NCBI GenBank assembly: GCA_003259005.1
Contig: QLII01000001.1
Coordinates: 4,356,501 to 4,420,500, forward strand
Length of the DNA: 64,000 nucleotides
DNA from: Spirosoma telluris
GTDB lineage: Bacteria > Bacteroidota > Bacteroidia > Cytophagales > Spirosomataceae
Reading direction: 5' to 3'
Under the pieces are notes generated by a model. That model searched no databases, was not told the origin of the DNA, and saw only the letters and a program-made list of their open reading frames with translations. Shown in pieces: positions 16,311 through 26,656 of this stretch; positions within the stretch are counted from its first letter, which is position 1, and every line of letters starts with the position of its first letter. The position numbers and the translations under genes were made by a program.

Positions 16311-17150
16311 ATGACTCGTTTCGAGACAATTTCCAGTCTTCGTCAGAATATAGCCAGCCTTCAACCTGAAAAAACAATTGGTTTTGTCCCAACCATGGGG
16401 GCATTGCACGAAGGTCACCTAACCCTTATTAAAGCCGCCCGCCAGGAAAACGACATCGTTATCAGTAGTATCTTCGTCAATCCTGTTCAGTTCAATAATC
16501 CCGACGACTTAGCCCGTTATCCGCGTACGCTTGAAGAAGACAGCCAACAACTCGAAGCGGCTGGCTGCGATCTTGTTTTTGCTCCGTCTGTAGCCGAAAT
16601 GTATCCCGAGTCGCCAGCCCTCCGGCTAAATTTTGGGGAGTTGGAAACCGTGCTGGAAGGTGCCTTCCGCCCAGGGCATTTTAATGGGGTAGGCATTGTT
16701 GTTTCCAAGCTGTTTAATATTGTGCAGCCCCACCGTGCCTATTTTGGTCAGAAAGACTTGCAACAGGTAGCGGTCATCCGGCGGCTCATCCGCGACCTGA
16801 GTTTCCCAATCGAACTGATCCGCTGTCCAACGGTACGCGAGGCCGATGGGCTGGCCATGTCGTCGCGTAACCGTAACCTCACCCCCATCGAGCGCGAACA
16901 AGCTCCTGCCCTATTTCAGGCATTGACGCTGGCCCGTGAATTAATACACCAAGGCCACAGTCCAGCGCAGGCTAAAGCGGCTGTAACGGACATGTTCAGT
17001 AGCCATCCAAATTTTCGGCTGGAGTATGTCGAAATCGTGAACGCAGATACGCTCCAGATTGCTAATGAAATACTGGCTCCGGGGCAAACGGCCATTTGCC
17101 TGGCGGCACATCTGGGTAAGGTCAGACTGATTGACAATCTGGTGTTTTAA
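16311..17150 (+). CDS. panC: Pantoate--beta-alanine ligase (pantothenate synthetase)
   Basis: The 279-residue enzyme joins pantoate and beta-alanine with ATP to give pantothenate for coenzyme A. Signature motifs are complete: FVPTMGALHEGHLTLI (HxGH), SIFVNPVQFNNPDDLARYPR, AYFGQKDLQQ and DGLAMSSRNRNL. The start at 16311 matches the family N-terminus (MTRFETISSLRQ); an upstream in-frame codon would add ten atypical residues. The stop overlaps the convergent M28 peptidase stop by 4 nt. Confidence 0.97.
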   Translation: MTRFETISSLRQNIASLQPEKTIGFVPTMGALHEGHLTLIKAARQENDIVISSIFVNPVQFNNPDDLARYPRTLEEDSQQLEAAGCDLVFAPSVAEMYPESPALRLNFGELETVLEGAFRPGHFNGVGIVVSKLFNIVQPHRAYFGQKDLQQVAVIRRLIRDLSFPIELIRCPTVREADGLAMSSRNRNLTPIEREQAPALFQALTLARELIHQGHSPAQAKAAVTDMFSSHPNFRLEYVEIVNADTLQIANEILAPGQTAICLAAHLGKVRLIDNLVF

Positions 17151-18226
17151 GGTGCTGGATTTGCCACACGCCAGGCCGTTTGAAAAACCAGGGTGGCTCT
17201 CTTTTGCAGGGCATCATAGACTATTTTATCAGCTGTATCAGAGGTCTGGTGATAGTCGGCATGTTCGCCACTCGTAAAAAACAACGCCGGAACGCCCTGT
17301 TTAGCAAAATTGTAGTGATCGGAGCGGTAGAAGTACTGTTTGGGGTCATTTTCGACATCGTACCCACCCCGATTTAAGACGAGATTAACTGACTGTTGAT
17401 TAGCAGCCTCAGCCGCTTTTTGTAGCTCTTTGCCCTGTATGTCCGTAATCAAATAACAGTAATCAGGCTTCTTCCGATGCTCATAATCTATCCGTCCCAC
17501 CATGTCTACATTAAGATCGCCTACGAACTGATTTAGCGGAATCGGACTGTTATACACGAAGTAGTTAGAGCCCAGCAATCCCCCTTCTTCACCCGAAAAT
17601 AGCAGAAATAGAATACTCCGGCGTGGTCTGATTCCTTGCTGCGCTAAACTGTCGAACACTGCCGCTATGCTCAGTACAGTTGCTGTCCCGGATGCATTGT
17701 CGTCGGCACCATGAAACGTCCGTCCTCCAACGCGCCCTAAATGATCGTAATGAGCCGATACGACGACCACTTCTTTTTTCAAATCGGTTCCTACAAGCAG
17801 GCCAGCTACATTATCACCAAATAAAACCTTGCTGCTGTCTTTAGCCGTGAGCGGAGCTGGCGCAAGTTCGTGACGTTTGTAGGTAGGATATGCGGAGCTA
17901 TATGCTCGCGAATTACCAAATAAAGCCACCTCCGTGATGGTAAAGGGGAATGTTTGCCGAAAGGAGCCACGAACTGAATCGAGCCTAAAAACGGATAGCA
18001 AATGACTCTGCCGAAATAGTCTGACACAATAAAGAGCAGCCTCACGTTGCCCTTGCCTACCGGTTTCACGTCCTTGTAAACTATCAGAAGCCAGTAGATA
18101 AACGTGCTTTTTGAGCAATTCAGCCGGAACCAAAACCCGGGAAACATCTGGCTGGGCGTAGGCTTGTGTAAGGGTACAAGTTATAACCATAAAGAACAGG
18201 CTACGCAAGCAGTGTATTATATGCAT
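17147..18226 (-). CDS. Secreted M28 family zinc peptidase
   Basis: The 359-residue protein has a signal peptide (LFFMVITCTLTQAYAQ), so the start at 18226 is preferred over an upstream codon. Zinc ligands and catalytic residues of M28 aminopeptidases are visible: VSAHYDHLG, HGADDNASGTA, LFSGEEGGLLGSNYF, VDMVGR and the last His in HADYHQTSDTADKI. It should cleave N-terminal residues from peptides in the periplasm. The following VanX-type dipeptidase gene on the same strand suggests a shared role in periplasmic peptide turnover, but this is inference. Confidence 0.92.
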   Translation of the reverse strand: MHIIHCLRSLFFMVITCTLTQAYAQPDVSRVLVPAELLKKHVYLLASDSLQGRETGRQGQREAALYCVRLFRQSHLLSVFRLDSVRGSFRQTFPFTITEVALFGNSRAYSSAYPTYKRHELAPAPLTAKDSSKVLFGDNVAGLLVGTDLKKEVVVVSAHYDHLGRVGGRTFHGADDNASGTATVLSIAAVFDSLAQQGIRPRRSILFLLFSGEEGGLLGSNYFVYNSPIPLNQFVGDLNVDMVGRIDYEHRKKPDYCYLITDIQGKELQKAAEAANQQSVNLVLNRGGYDVENDPKQYFYRSDHYNFAKQGVPALFFTSGEHADYHQTSDTADKIVYDALQKRATLVFQTAWRVANPAP

Positions 18227-18290
18227 AAAACAGATTGCATCTTCAATGAGTAAGCCCAAATATAACCTAAATCAAGAAAATAGCTACCTG

Positions 18291-18989
18291 TTAATTTACA
18301 ATCCGAAAGGCCATTTTCGCCTTCGCCCGTGAGAGTGCATTAAAATGCCACCATTCGTATTCTATAGGGGTAAAGCCTCCCTGACGCATGGCTGTACGGA
18401 GAATTTGGCGATTGTCGATTTGTTTCTGGGTTAATTTTCCGGCTCTCAGGAGTTCTTTTTCGCGAGATGGGTAGGCCAACTCGCCAAAGAAGTCATATTT
18501 CGTACCCATATCCAGGGGTTCCGGTGCGCCGGATCGTCCTTCCTTCGTAGCCACTGTTAAATCGACCGCGCAGCCGTAGTTGTGAATAGATCCCTCGCGT
18601 GGGTCGGCTACGTATTTCCGGCGCTCACGTTCGGATAGGTTAGGCAAGGCATTCCAAAGATTCCACTGTGCCGAACGGGGGCGGGCAGCATCGTATACCA
18701 GCAACCGTAAGCCAGGATGGTGTGCTTGTAAGTACTTGCTGGCCTCGGCGAGTTTCCGGGCTGCCATAGGTTGCATATAAGCCCTGGTAAGATCGCCATA
18801 GACATCTTTGCCAACAAAGTTATCGGTCGTGGAATACTTCAGTTCGACCAGAATAGTTGGGTCAACGTCCTGCACATTCACCAGGCCTTGTTTTTTCATA
18901 GCCTGCTCAACTTTAGGCTGGGCAAAGAGCGAAAGAGCGAAGGAGTGAAAGAGTGAAAAAACCAGTAAGACGAGAGGGGTTTGCCGCAT
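18291..18989 (-). CDS. D-alanyl-D-alanine dipeptidase (VanX/DdpX-type, M15D)
   Basis: The 232-residue protein has a signal peptide (FHSFALSLFAQ). The M15D metal centre is complete: SIHNYGCAVDL gives His136 and Asp143, and YEWWHF gives Glu212 and His215. An Arg in VYDAARPRS (about 103) matches the transition-state Arg of VanX. It should hydrolyse D-Ala-D-Ala or related dipeptides outside the cytoplasm, consistent with peptidoglycan recycling as in DdpX, not vancomycin resistance, since no vanHA genes are nearby. It lies 64 nt upstream of the M28 gene on the same strand and may be co-transcribed. Confidence 0.92.
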   Translation of the reverse strand: MRQTPLVLLVFSLFHSFALSLFAQPKVEQAMKKQGLVNVQDVDPTILVELKYSTTDNFVGKDVYGDLTRAYMQPMAARKLAEASKYLQAHHPGLRLLVYDAARPRSAQWNLWNALPNLSERERRKYVADPREGSIHNYGCAVDLTVATKEGRSGAPEPLDMGTKYDFFGELAYPSREKELLRAGKLTQKQIDNRQILRTAMRQGGFTPIEYEWWHFNALSRAKAKMAFRIVN

Positions 18990-19139
18990 TATTATGGGTA
19001 GAGAGAATTGGTTTGAGTCAAATGTTGCAGTAAACTTACAGGATTTCTAAATTGACAGATGCGAATAGCTTTGATGCATTATCAATGTATAGTGTAGCAA
19101 CACGCTTTCGCTCTTTCATTCTTTCGCTCTTTTTAGAAG

Positions 19140-20374
19140 ATGGCTCTTAACTACATCTGGGTTGCTTTTTTCGTCATTGCTTTTCTAGTCGCACTAGCCA
19201 AACTGATTTTTCTGGCGACACCGAAATCTTCAAAATCATTGTCGAAGGGTTGTTCGATTCATCGAAGGTAGCCGTCATGGACATTGCCTTACCGTTGGCG
19301 GGTGTCATGACGTTTTTTCTGGGCTTGCTGAATATAGGCGAGAAAGCTGGAGCCATTAACTTTATGGCCCGCATTATTGGCCCCTTTTTCAACAAACTAT
19401 TTCCCGAAGTCCCCGTAAATCACCCGGCCAACGGTCAGATGATTATGAACTTCTCGGCCAATATGCTTGGCCTGGACAATGCTGCAACGCCTTTTGGCCT
19501 GAAGGCCATGGCGAGTTTGCAGGAGTTAAATCCAACGAAAGAAACGGCCTCAAATGCCCAGATCATGTTTCTGGTACTGCACACGTCGGGGCTAACCATT
19601 ATTCCGCTGAGCATTATGGCCCAGCGGGCCATTCTGGGAGCCAAAGACCCATCCGATATTTTTATTCCATGCCTGATTGCTACCTATGTTGCCACAGTTG
19701 TCAGTATGATTGCAGTCGCTATAAAGCAACGCATTAACCTGATCAATACCACTGTATTAGGCTGGCTGGGCGGCATTACGAGCCTGATTGCGCTGGCATT
19801 ATGGTTCTTGTCGACCAAAACAAAAGAAGAAATTGAAGTCATCTCGAAAGTAACGGGCAACCTCATTCTGATGCTCATTGTGGTATCGTTTCTGTTAGGG
19901 GCGATGCGCAAAAAGGTAGATATTTTCGATGCCTTCATTGAAGGCGCAAAAGGGGGCTTTGAAACCTCTGTACGAATTATCCCCTACCTCGTTGGCATGT
20001 TGGTAGCCATCAGTGCGTTCCGCAATTCCGGGGCAATGGACTATGTCATAGACGGGCTGAAGTATGTATTCAGCCTGACCGGCATAAACACAGAGTTCAC
20101 GGATGCATTGCCTGTTGCGCTCATGCGGCCCTTGAGTGGTTCGGGGTCACGGGCGTTGATGATCGACGCCATGAAGCAGTTTGGGCCTGATTCATTTGTT
20201 GGCCGGTTAGCCTGCATGTTTCAGGGTGCCGCTGATACCACGTTTTATATAGTGGCTTTATATTTCGGCTCGGTAGGTATCCGCAATTCGCGTTATGCCA
20301 TTCCATTCGGTTTATTCGCCGATTTAATGGGCGTTATAGCGGGTATCGCATTGGGCTATTTCTTCTTCCATTAA
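19140..20374 (+). CDS. Fused SpmA/SpmB-like nucleoside-recognition membrane protein (frame broken once)
   Basis: The corrected protein has 411 residues starting MALNYIWVAFFVIAFLVALA. It contains two tandem gate domains: SpmA-like (VMDIALPLAGVMTFFLGLL, FSANMLGLDNAATPFGLKAM) and SpmB-like (GFETSVRIIPYLVGMLVAIS, MRPLSGSGSRALMID). About ten membrane segments are predicted by eye. The frame breaks at LIFLG in the GG at 19214-19215; adding one G joins the N-terminus to DTEIFKIIVEGLF. SpmA and SpmB are spore-maturation proteins in Firmicutes; in this non-sporulating lineage the fused protein is probably a transporter of unknown substrate. A TAGCTTTG -7-like element lies at 19066. Confidence 0.85.
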
Positions 20375-20633
20375 ACTACCTGACTGTCTGATTCTTTTTC
20401 TTGATCGCCTTTTCTGCATGCCCTAAACGCAAGTTGTATGGGGGTTTGGCCTAGCTTTTGTTAATGTATTAATGAAACACATGAAATTTCATTAAATTAT
20501 TCAATTTTAAATGTAGGTACACTTAAGCTCTAATTCGATTAAATCTCCATAGAGAATATTGCATTTTAGGATTTATCTACTACATTTACTGCCTTATTTT
20601 TATTTTCTCCTAACACTTCATCAACTACGCTTT

Positions 20634-23600
20634 ATGAGCAAACTTCTATCAGGAAGTTGGCTACTCTTGCTATTATCCTGTTTGCCTGCATTGGCTCAGG
20701 ACGTAGCCGTGAGTGGCCGAGTCACTTCATCCGACGACGGGGCTACCTTGCCAGGTGTGACCGTACAAGTAAAAGGTACAACGCGTGGAACCACAACCGA
20801 CGCTAGTGGAACGTACCGAGTGAATGTACCTGCTAATGGCCGATTAGTGTTCAGCTTTATTGGCTTTGCTACTCAGGAAGTGGTTGTAGGCAATCGATCA
20901 ACCATTGACGTTGCCCTTAGCAACAACGCCAATAACCTGAGCGAGGTTGTTGTAACAGCCCTTGGTATCGAGCGCGATAAACGGACGCTTTCTTATGCCA
21001 CGCAGGAGGTCAACGGCGATCGACTTGCCCAAAAAGGCGAACCGAACATTCTGAATACGCTGCAGGGTAAAATTGCCGGGGTTCAAATTACAGGGGCCAG
21101 TGGTGAGCCAGGTTCGTCAACCAACATTAACATCCGCGGGATTCAGTCGTTTACCGGAAATAACCAGCCACTTTTCATTGTGGATGGTATCCCCATTAGT
21201 AACGATGTTGACCGCACGAACGCCGGACCAAACGGAACCCTGGGAGGGCCGCAATCCTCAAACCGTGGGTTAGACATTCCACCCGATAATATTGAGTCGA
21301 TCAACGTTCTGAAAGGACCTGCTGCCGCTGCCCTTTACGGCTCACGGGCTGCCTCAGGGGTTATTCTGATCACGACGAAGTCAGGACGGGGTCTGAAGAA
21401 GAAAAACGAGGTAACCGTCAATTCAGGAGTTACCTTCCAGGAGGTGTATGGCCTGCCTAAATACCAGAACGACTATGGTCAGGGAACGTTAGGGGTTTTC
21501 AATGCGACCTCTACGGCTTCATGGGGGCCTAAGTTTGGCTCAACCCCTACACTCGACAACGGTTTATTAGTACGGAATGCGACTAACCCAACACAGTTGG
21601 ACCCAACGCCACTAATCGCAACGCCAACGGGTTATCAGGGCACTATCCCAAACTCGACTACCTACCAGGCTTACCCTAACAATATCAAGGACTTCTTTAA
21701 TCGGGGTCAGATCCTGAACAACTCGGTCAACGTGGGGGGTGCTTCTGCCGATGGAAAGAGTAATTACAACGTTACGATTGCCAATACCCTACAGAAAGGG
21801 GTGGTGCGCCAATCAGAATACCAACGCACCAACGTTAGTTTTGGAGGAGCAACCCAGTTGACCAACAAACTGAAAGTCGGAACTTCGGTCAACTATATAT
21901 ACACCTATCAGCGGAACTCCCTAACCGGGAACGGTGCATCTGCCTTTGGTACATTAACGGCCGTACCCCGCAGTTATGACCTGGAAAATCTGCCTTATCA
22001 GGACATAAATGGGAGAAACTTTTATATTGGCTCCACAGAGAACCCAATCTGGTCGCTGGAAAAGAACTCGACCAAAAGCTATACGGACCGCATTATTGGC
22101 AACGTCAATTTCAGCTACGATATCGTAAAAGGCATTAATCTGTATTACCGTGCTGGAATAGATACCTATACCGACCGTCGGAAACAGATCTTCGGACTTG
22201 GCTCGGGTCGTGTGCCCACCGGTGGTGTATCGGAGTTCACAAACTACCGGCAAGAGATTAACAGTGACCTTATTTTGAGTGGCCAGAAGCAGAATGTATT
22301 GCTGGAAGGCCTCAACATCGAAGGCCGCGTAGGTATGAATGTGAATCAGCGTAAAGCGCAGTTCATTGACGCCGATGGCCAGACGCTGACCTTACCCAAT
22401 TTCTTCAATTTAAGTAACGCCACGGTCTACTCGAACAATACGTCTGAATCAAATTCACTACGTCGGTTAGTTGGGTACTATGCACAGGCCAGTTTATCGT
22501 ATAATAACTATGCCTTCCTGGAGTTTACCGGCCGGGCCGACCATTCTTCGACACTACCCGCGTCGAACAGTACCTACTTCTATCCGAGCATATCGGGTAA
22601 CGTGATTCTGTCGGATATGTTCGGTTTCAAGACGAAGACCCTTTCCTATCTGAAACTCCGCGCCAGTGCTGCGAAGGTAGGTAAAGACGCTGATCCTTAT
22701 TTGCTCCAAACTACCTATGGCTCGACTTCGCTGGGCAATAACGTAGCCAGTTTGGCTTTTCCGATTAATGGTCTGAGTGGTTTTTCAATAGGTAGCCGGA
22801 TTGGTTCAGGCGATAATCTTAAACCAGAATTCACGACTTCTTATGAAGTCGGAACGAATATCGGTATGTTCGATAACCGGTTAAGCTTTGATGTATCCCT
22901 TTACAGCTCTGTCAGTACCGACATGATTGTTAACGTAGCACAGGCGGCATCGACAGGCTACACATCGCGGACAACGAATGTAGGTCGGATGACGAACAAA
23001 GGGATTGAAGCCCTTATCTCGGGCACGCCGATTCGTACCAAGGATTTCCGCTGGGATGTAACGGTGAACTATACCTTAAACCGAAACGAGGTCACCGATA
23101 TTATTGATGGCGTAGCCAGCTTTAACATTCCCGGTAGTTCATTCACTGGAACGGCTCCAAGTATTGTGAAAGGGCAGCCTTATGGTGTCATTCTGGGCAA
23201 CAAAAAGCCACGCGTAGATGCATCTACCTCAACGGTTAGCAATGCCGCACAATATAATGGGCAGTACATTATCAATGCCACATCCGGTTTGTGGAATCCA
23301 GAAGTTTCGGGACAGAATATATCGAACCCCAACCCGAACTATCTGGCCAGTATCCAGAACACATTCCGTTACAAGGGCTTTTCGCTGGGCTTTTTGTTAG
23401 ATACCCAGCAGGGCGGACAGATTGTATCCTTCACGGTAGGGCAATTGCGCTCAGCGGGTTCTTTGTATGAAACAGGCGTCGACCGCGAGAAACCACGGAT
23501 TATTCCGGGTGTAATTCTGCAAACTAATGCCGATGGTACCAGCACCTACGTGCCTAACAACATTCAGGTTAGCGCGCAAAGCTACTGGCAGGGATTTGGC

Positions 23601-23870
23601 TTGCAGAGCGACCTGAATGTCTATGACGCAACTCGCTATAGCCTCCGTGAAGCTACGTTTGGGTATGAGTTGCCAGCCAAACTGCTGAGCAAAACGCCTT
23701 TCGGCAGCATCTCACTGACCTTCGTAGGTCGTAACCTGCTCTATTTCGCTCCAGGTATCCCGATTGATCCGGAAGTAAACACCCAGGGCGCTGGTAATAT
23801 TCGGGGCCTTGAACTACAGAGTGCACCAAACACACGAAACTACGGTGCCAATCTCCGTTTAACGTTTTAA
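20634..23870 (+). CDS. SusC/RagA family TonB-linked outer membrane protein
   Basis: The 1,078-residue protein has a signal peptide (LLLLLSCLPALAQ), an N-terminal carboxypeptidase-regulatory-like domain (VSGRVTSSDDGATLPGVTVQ), a TonB-type plug beginning LSEVVVTALGIERDKR with GEPNILNTLQGKIAGVQI and DNIESINVLKGPAAAALYGS, and a C-terminal beta-barrel ending NLRLTF. SusC proteins import oligosaccharides or peptides across the outer membrane with a SusD lid. The start at 20634 is chosen for the signal peptide. The SusD partner follows 13 nt downstream. No glycoside hydrolase or sensor lies next to it, so the substrate cannot be inferred. Confidence 0.95.
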   Translation: MSKLLSGSWLLLLLSCLPALAQDVAVSGRVTSSDDGATLPGVTVQVKGTTRGTTTDASGTYRVNVPANGRLVFSFIGFATQEVVVGNRSTIDVALSNNANNLSEVVVTALGIERDKRTLSYATQEVNGDRLAQKGEPNILNTLQGKIAGVQITGASGEPGSSTNINIRGIQSFTGNNQPLFIVDGIPISNDVDRTNAGPNGTLGGPQSSNRGLDIPPDNIESINVLKGPAAAALYGSRAASGVILITTKSGRGLKKKNEVTVNSGVTFQEVYGLPKYQNDYGQGTLGVFNATSTASWGPKFGSTPTLDNGLLVRNATNPTQLDPTPLIATPTGYQGTIPNSTTYQAYPNNIKDFFNRGQILNNSVNVGGASADGKSNYNVTIANTLQKGVVRQSEYQRTNVSFGGATQLTNKLKVGTSVNYIYTYQRNSLTGNGASAFGTLTAVPRSYDLENLPYQDINGRNFYIGSTENPIWSLEKNSTKSYTDRIIGNVNFSYDIVKGINLYYRAGIDTYTDRRKQIFGLGSGRVPTGGVSEFTNYRQEINSDLILSGQKQNVLLEGLNIEGRVGMNVNQRKAQFIDADGQTLTLPNFFNLSNATVYSNNTSESNSLRRLVGYYAQASLSYNNYAFLEFTGRADHSSTLPASNSTYFYPSISGNVILSDMFGFKTKTLSYLKLRASAAKVGKDADPYLLQTTYGSTSLGNNVASLAFPINGLSGFSIGSRIGSGDNLKPEFTTSYEVGTNIGMFDNRLSFDVSLYSSVSTDMIVNVAQAASTGYTSRTTNVGRMTNKGIEALISGTPIRTKDFRWDVTVNYTLNRNEVTDIIDGVASFNIPGSSFTGTAPSIVKGQPYGVILGNKKPRVDASTSTVSNAAQYNGQYIINATSGLWNPEVSGQNISNPNPNYLASIQNTFRYKGFSLGFLLDTQQGGQIVSFTVGQLRSAGSLYETGVDREKPRIIPGVILQTNADGTSTYVPNNIQVSAQSYWQGFGLQSDLNVYDATRYSLREATFGYELPAKLLSKTPFGSISLTFVGRNLLYFAPGIPIDPEVNTQGAGNIRGLELQSAPNTRNYGANLRLTF

Positions 23871-23883
23871 GCTGATTATTTCC

Positions 23884-25359
23884 ATGAACCATATACAAAA
23901 GACTCTTGTGCGCATTTCGCTGCTGGCTCTGCCGTTAGCGGTTAGCCTACAAAGCTGCAGCGACTCTTTTTTTGATGTCAACACGACACCGAACAACCCA
24001 ACAACCGTACCACCGACCGTACTACTGACTACGGTTGAATATGATGCCGCCTTCGCCAGTTCCAATGACCTGAACCGGATTGCCGAAGTATTTGTGCAAC
24101 ACGCGGCTGGCGTTGGTAACCAGGTGGCTGCCTATGACGTATATAACATACGCGGTGCATCCGATAACCAGTGGAACGGTGAATTATATGCCGGGGCACT
24201 CATCAACGCCCAGCAAATTATCAATCAAAACCAGACCACGAGCCCTGCCTATGCGGGTATTGCGAAAATTTTAAAGGCTTATGCCTTTAGTATTACAACC
24301 AATATGTGGGGCGACATTCCCTACTCGCAGGCATTGCTGGGGACGAACACCTTAAACCCAAGACTGGATAAACAACAGGACATCTATCTGGGTAATTCGA
24401 GCCTTGGTATTCAAAGCCTGTTCGATCTGGTGAAAGAAGGGATGGCTGATCTGGATAAGCCCAATACGGGTATTGTACCGGGCACCGACGATGTCGTCTA
24501 TGCCGGCAACCTGCCAAAGTGGAAAAAACTGGGCAATACAATGCTCATGCGGTTAGCCATTATTATCAGTCGTAAAGATCCGGCTACGGCTAAAAAAATG
24601 TTCGAAGATGCACTGGCTTCGCCAGCAGGTATTATTAACGATAATTCCCTTGATTTCCAGGTTGGTTTCAGTACAGATCTCGGCAAGCAGAATCCTATCT
24701 ATTCATTCAACTATGTAAACCGCCCTGCTGATGGCATGGCTAGCTCACGGTTTATTGATTCGCTGAATTTCTATAAAGACCCTCGTCTGGCAAAATACTA
24801 CACGACCATTGCGAATGGTACCTATGCCGGATTCAATAATGGGAGCAGTGCGGCTGCTCCGGCATTGGCTAACCGCTCGCGCATTGGTTCTTATCTGATT
24901 GGTGCATCGGGCGAGGCTCCTATCCGGATGATCACGAACTTCCAACGGGCGTTTATGCAGGCAGAAGCCGTACTCACCCTGGGTGTTGCTGGCAATGCAC
25001 AGACATTTTTCCAGGAAGGAATTCGCGCATCCATGCTAAAAGCAGGTATTGCAGCTGCTGATATTGACGCCTACTTTAAAGCGAATCCAGGCTTTGTAAC
25101 CCTGAGTGGCAGCCCTGCAAACCAGTTAAATCAGGTGATGACCCAAAAATGGATTGCCAATTTTGGTATTGGTCTGGAGGCTTACGACGACTATCGCCGG
25201 ACAAATTATCCAAATCTGGCTCAGGTATTGAACCCTGCGGGCGACGATGGCACCCGACCCGTTCGGTTACCATACACCGACAATGAGATTCAGCGGAACA
25301 CCAACGTGCCGAATCCGGGTCCTAAAACTAACGAGAAGTTGTGGTGGGATGTTGACTAA
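23884..25359 (+). CDS. SusD/RagB family nutrient-binding outer membrane lipoprotein (SusD-like 2)
   Basis: The 491-residue lipoprotein has a lipobox Cys at about residue 25 (VSLQSCSDSFFDVNTTPNNP) and the SusD-like-2 pattern: NPTTVPPTVLLTTVEYDAAF, AKILKAYAFSITTNMWGDIP, LPKWKKLGNTMLMRLAI, RAFMQAEAVLTLG, KWIANFGIGLEAYDDYRRT and a closing ENEKLWWDVD-like tail. It forms the surface lid of the SusC transporter encoded 13 nt upstream. The frame is intact. Confidence 0.94.
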   Translation: MNHIQKTLVRISLLALPLAVSLQSCSDSFFDVNTTPNNPTTVPPTVLLTTVEYDAAFASSNDLNRIAEVFVQHAAGVGNQVAAYDVYNIRGASDNQWNGELYAGALINAQQIINQNQTTSPAYAGIAKILKAYAFSITTNMWGDIPYSQALLGTNTLNPRLDKQQDIYLGNSSLGIQSLFDLVKEGMADLDKPNTGIVPGTDDVVYAGNLPKWKKLGNTMLMRLAIIISRKDPATAKKMFEDALASPAGIINDNSLDFQVGFSTDLGKQNPIYSFNYVNRPADGMASSRFIDSLNFYKDPRLAKYYTTIANGTYAGFNNGSSAAAPALANRSRIGSYLIGASGEAPIRMITNFQRAFMQAEAVLTLGVAGNAQTFFQEGIRASMLKAGIAAADIDAYFKANPGFVTLSGSPANQLNQVMTQKWIANFGIGLEAYDDYRRTNYPNLAQVLNPAGDDGTRPVRLPYTDNEIQRNTNVPNPGPKTNEKLWWDVD

Positions 25360-25383
25360 ACCATTCAGAAATCAGACACAATC

Positions 25384-25902
25384 ATGAAAAAGATACTATA
25401 TATGCTGGCAATGGCGTTAGTCGTCAATCTGTCGGCTTGTGAACAGGACAAAAACGCACCTGGTATCCAGGATTTACAGGCAACCGACAATGCCGTCACC
25501 TTCACTGGCTATAAATACTTCGAGCGTATACCCATTGGGGAAACGTCAATAGCAGGCGGTGGCGCCATTACTATTACCATGACCCTCCCCGACGCGAGTC
25601 CAAGAACGTTTAAGGAAATAACACAGGTGGGTGCGTCGACAATCAATGCTAGTTTGAACCAGACTACGTTTAAAACGACAGCTAATACACTGGCATCGAA
25701 AATTTCGGCCACGGGTAAAACGGCCACATTTACGACGACCATTGCCAATTATTTGGCATTTAAGAAGCTAGCCGCCATGCCCAGTACGACTGCCTCAAAT
25801 GGTATAGTGACCTATAGTGATATGCAATTTTTCTTCCTTCTTACGCTCGATGATGGCTCAACGGTAATTCCAGTTGAGTATCGGGTTCGGGTTCGGGCAT
25901 AA
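25384..25902 (+). CDS. Lipoprotein of unknown function in the SusCD operon
   Basis: The 172-residue product has a lipobox ending at Cys19 (VVNLSACEQDKNAPG). The mature region is Thr-rich with predicted beta strands. It begins 24 nt after the susD-like stop and precedes a terminator, so it is the third gene of the operon. Small lipoproteins in this position are often surface substrate-binding components (SusE-like in role), but no family is recognised here. Confidence 0.75.
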   Translation: MKKILYMLAMALVVNLSACEQDKNAPGIQDLQATDNAVTFTGYKYFERIPIGETSIAGGGAITITMTLPDASPRTFKEITQVGASTINASLNQTTFKTTANTLASKISATGKTATFTTTIANYLAFKKLAAMPSTTASNGIVTYSDMQFFFLLTLDDGSTVIPVEYRVRVRA

Positions 25903-25921
25903 GTAGTACTCGAAAATAAGT

Positions 25922-25956
25922 AAAAACACCAGCTTTCACGGGCTGGTGTTTTTTTA
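25922..25956 (+). terminator. Intrinsic terminator of the first SusCD operon
   Basis: AAAACACCAGC and GCTGGTGTTTT are perfect 11-bp arms around TTTCACGG, followed by a T run. It lies 20 nt after the lipoprotein stop. Confidence 0.88.
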
Positions 25957-26656
25957 TGGGTAGTCTGATTCAGAGTAAGAATCAAGGCTTAAAAATGGAC
26001 CTTTTCTACTCTTTAATTAGCAGTTTTTATAAGTAAAATAACGATCAAAACGTAGGCCATACCCAATGAGTAATTCACGGAATTATTCAATTTAACTTAT
26101 GCGTAAAATAAAATTTCTACATTATCCATAAATTCAGTAGAATATTTTATTTTTTAATAGAAAGCAGAATATTTATTCCAATAAAATACAATTAATAGAT
26201 ATAAAATAGCATTAAAATGTAGCATAAATCTTGTTTATAATAAGTAGTTAAACTAGCTTTTTATTTACTTTAACAACCTGATAAATAAGTGTTTCTTTAC
26301 ATAAATCGTGTCTCAAATACATTAACAATGAGTTAGTTAAGTAAAAATACTTAGTATAGCCCTATCTCTTTCTATTTGTGCGTATGATCTCTATTTGCCC
26401 TACCATAAACCGATACCATATACTTAAACAAGCTTATACCAGAGGAGACTCAGGTACTTATCGTCTATTTCCCTGATTTTTTCAGTATCCGACTTCTATA
26501 GCCCAAACTAGTGATCCTACATCGGGATCTCCATTTTAGGTATTATTAGAATATTACAAAAAACCTCCTATAAAAATAGTGTCAATTCATCTTCTATACA
26601 TTAACTTTGTTTCCCAATTTTCAGCACGTTTAGTATAATTAAATCTCTACTTACAA
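25957..26656 (+). promoter_or_regulatory. AT-rich leader of the second SusCD operon with -7 TAACTTTG
   Basis: This 700-nt stretch has no gene. A perfect TAACTTTG -7 element is at 26602-26609, 48 nt before the susC-like ATG; no clear TTTG -33 is seen 19-20 nt upstream. The rest is strongly AT-rich, with many TAAAATA-like runs, and may hold further regulatory sites that I cannot identify. Confidence 0.45.

Noticed and set aside
18291..18989. Vancomycin resistance determinant
   Set aside because: The dipeptidase is VanX-like but has a signal peptide and no vanH or vanA partner; Gram-negative peptidoglycan recycling is the better reading.
18925..19137. GAGCGAAAGAGCGAA and its complement about 180 nt away as a regulatory inverted repeat
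   Set aside because: Both are low-complexity stretches, one within the signal-peptide codons of the VanX-type gene; the pairing is imperfect and probably accidental.
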